From contig JAKSQP010000010.1 in assembly GCA_024404025.1 (NCBI GenBank), positions 1 through 64,000 of the forward strand: 64,000 bases of DNA, read 5' to 3'. Source of the stretch: Clostridia bacterium. Lineage in GTDB: Bacteria > Bacillota > Clostridia > Oscillospirales > Acutalibacteraceae. A program made the translations under genes and the position numbers. Each line of letters opens with the position of its first letter. Position 1 is the stretch's first letter. The notes beneath the pieces are model-generated. The model saw only the letters and a program-made list of their open reading frames with translations, ran no database searches and had not been told where the DNA came from. This document shows, piece after piece, positions 63,143-64,000 of this stretch.

Positions 63143-64000
63143 GATAAAATCAAGTGAAATAATAACGGAAATTCTTCGCTCGAAAAATAATCCCCGAAAC
63201 AGCGAAGGTGATTTTGCTCTTCTCAAAGACGGCAGAATTCTCTTTGCTTATTGCAGATACAGCGGCAGCGACGCCAATGATGATGCGCCCTGCAACATTG
63301 CCGGAATGATATCGGATGACGGCGGAAAGACATTTAAGCATCTTAATCATTATCTTGCAAAGGCTTCCGACCATGGCGTTCAGAACATTATGTGCGCTTC
63401 TCTTCTGCGCCTTGATAACGGCGAGCTTTGCCTTTTCTATCTCTGCAAGGTCGGAGTATGTTCATCGTTTTATCTTCGAAGAGCAACGGCTGACGAAACG
63501 CATTTCGGAGAGCCGGAATGCTGCGTTGAATTGAGAGATGACACATATTATGTAATAAATAACTGCAGAATATGCAAAAGATCAGACGGTTCGCTGATTA
63601 TTCCCGCAGCAAATCATCAGGTGATTTCCGATGAAAAAGGCAAAAGAAGAAACGGCGGCTTTGCAAAAGCAAGATTTTTCGGAGCTGATGCAAACGGCAG
63701 AAACCCGCATATTCTCTGCAATAATGTTGAAATGCCTTATCCCTCGTTCAGCTCGACCGGTCTTCAGGAGCCGGGAGCAATTGAACTGCCGGACGGAAGA
63801 ATTTATTCCTATTACCGCACGGATCTGGGATTTCAGTTTGAAAGTTTTTCATCTGACGGCGGAAAAAGCTTCAGCGTTCCCGTTCAGTCACGCTTCACCT
63901 CTCCCGAATCGCCTATGTTGATAATGCGTAATCCCTTCGGCGGAAAATATTATGCGCTGTGGAATCCCGTTCCGAATTATAACGGAAGATATCCGGCAGG
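63129..64000 (+). CDS. Sialidase-like BNR/Asp-box protein (partial, cut by window end)
   Basis: An open frame from the ATG at 63129 to the window end (290 codons, no stop). It contains two Asp-box motifs, ISDDGGKTF (residues 61-69) and SSDGGKSF (241-248), plus strand-rich sequence with ALLKDGRILFAYCRYSG and GAIELPDGRIYSYYRTDLG. This is the six-bladed beta-propeller pattern of the sialidase superfamily (exo-alpha-sialidase-like). No signal peptide, so the protein may be intracellular. The start overlaps the membrane protein gene and has no strong ribosome site. Confidence 0.8.
   Translation, partial: MEKIKIKSSEIITEILRSKNNPRNSEGDFALLKDGRILFAYCRYSGSDANDDAPCNIAGMISDDGGKTFKHLNHYLAKASDHGVQNIMCASLLRLDNGELCLFYLCKVGVCSSFYLRRATADETHFGEPECCVELRDDTYYVINNCRICKRSDGSLIIPAANHQVISDEKGKRRNGGFAKARFFGADANGRNPHILCNNVEMPYPSFSSTGLQEPGAIELPDGRIYSYYRTDLGFQFESFSSDGGKSFSVPVQSRFTSPESPMLIMRNPFGGKYYALWNPVPNYNGRYPA

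Noticed and set aside
62525..63226. A 233-codon minus-strand frame rich in Lys and Glu
   Set aside because: Mirror of the hydrophobic codons of the membrane protein gene on the plus strand.

Overview
This window looks like a chromosomal segment of a spore-forming, anaerobic member of the Clostridia, probably a gut Oscillospiraceae/Ruminococcaceae-type organism. The evidence is a set of endospore genes (spoIIR, yabP, yabQ, a spoVB-like flippase, yunB), a class A RNase P RNA (Bacilli carry class B), sigma-A promoters and AGGAGG-type ribosome sites, and many glycan-degradation genes. No phage, IS element, CRISPR array, rRNA or tRNA was seen. Taxonomy is inferred from gene content only.

Left part (1-25.4 kb) is mostly housekeeping on the minus strand. 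It holds spoIIR, mreB, a comF-type gene, recD2 and the RNase P RNA. A plus-strand LCP cell-wall ligase follows, then a small AT-rich acetyltransferase gene flanked by a 14-bp direct repeat. Next come a phosphoesterase/lipid kinase/RNA methylase group and hpf. From 25.3 kb down to 11.7 kb, 15 genes run in one direction: recJ, relA, dtd, an MBL hydrolase, hemZ, a nucleoside kinase, spoVB-like, mazG, hup, rqcP, yabP, yabQ, divIC, a yabR-like S1 gene and an orphan fumarase alpha subunit. The spoVB-like to yabR part matches the Bacillus subtilis yabM-yabR order.

Middle part (25.4-53 kb) has yunB, ligA, lipoproteins and carbohydrate genes: a ROK kinase/SIS isomerase/GH2 operon, a TAXI-type TRAP transporter, a GH140-like hydrolase, a GH28-like beta-helix protein and a glutaminase-A-like protein. 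It also has a two-component system, an operon (nucleotidyltransferase, left-handed beta-helix acetyltransferase, glmM) that looks like a split GlmU pathway, three-domain metallophosphoesterases and an Sfp-type phosphopantetheinyl transferase.

Right part (53-64 kb) contains the most unusual system: a four-gene operon of stand-alone proteins (adenylating enzyme, condensation-like acyltransferase, carrier protein, second adenylating enzyme) behind a 338-bp AT-rich leader with repeated TTGTCTGAA motifs. The phosphopantetheinyl transferase at 47 kb could activate its carrier protein. After the operon, proS is bracketed on both sides by arrays of palindromic repeats with compensating base changes. 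The window ends with an alpha/beta hydrolase, a polytopic membrane protein of unknown function, and a sialidase-like gene cut by the window edge.
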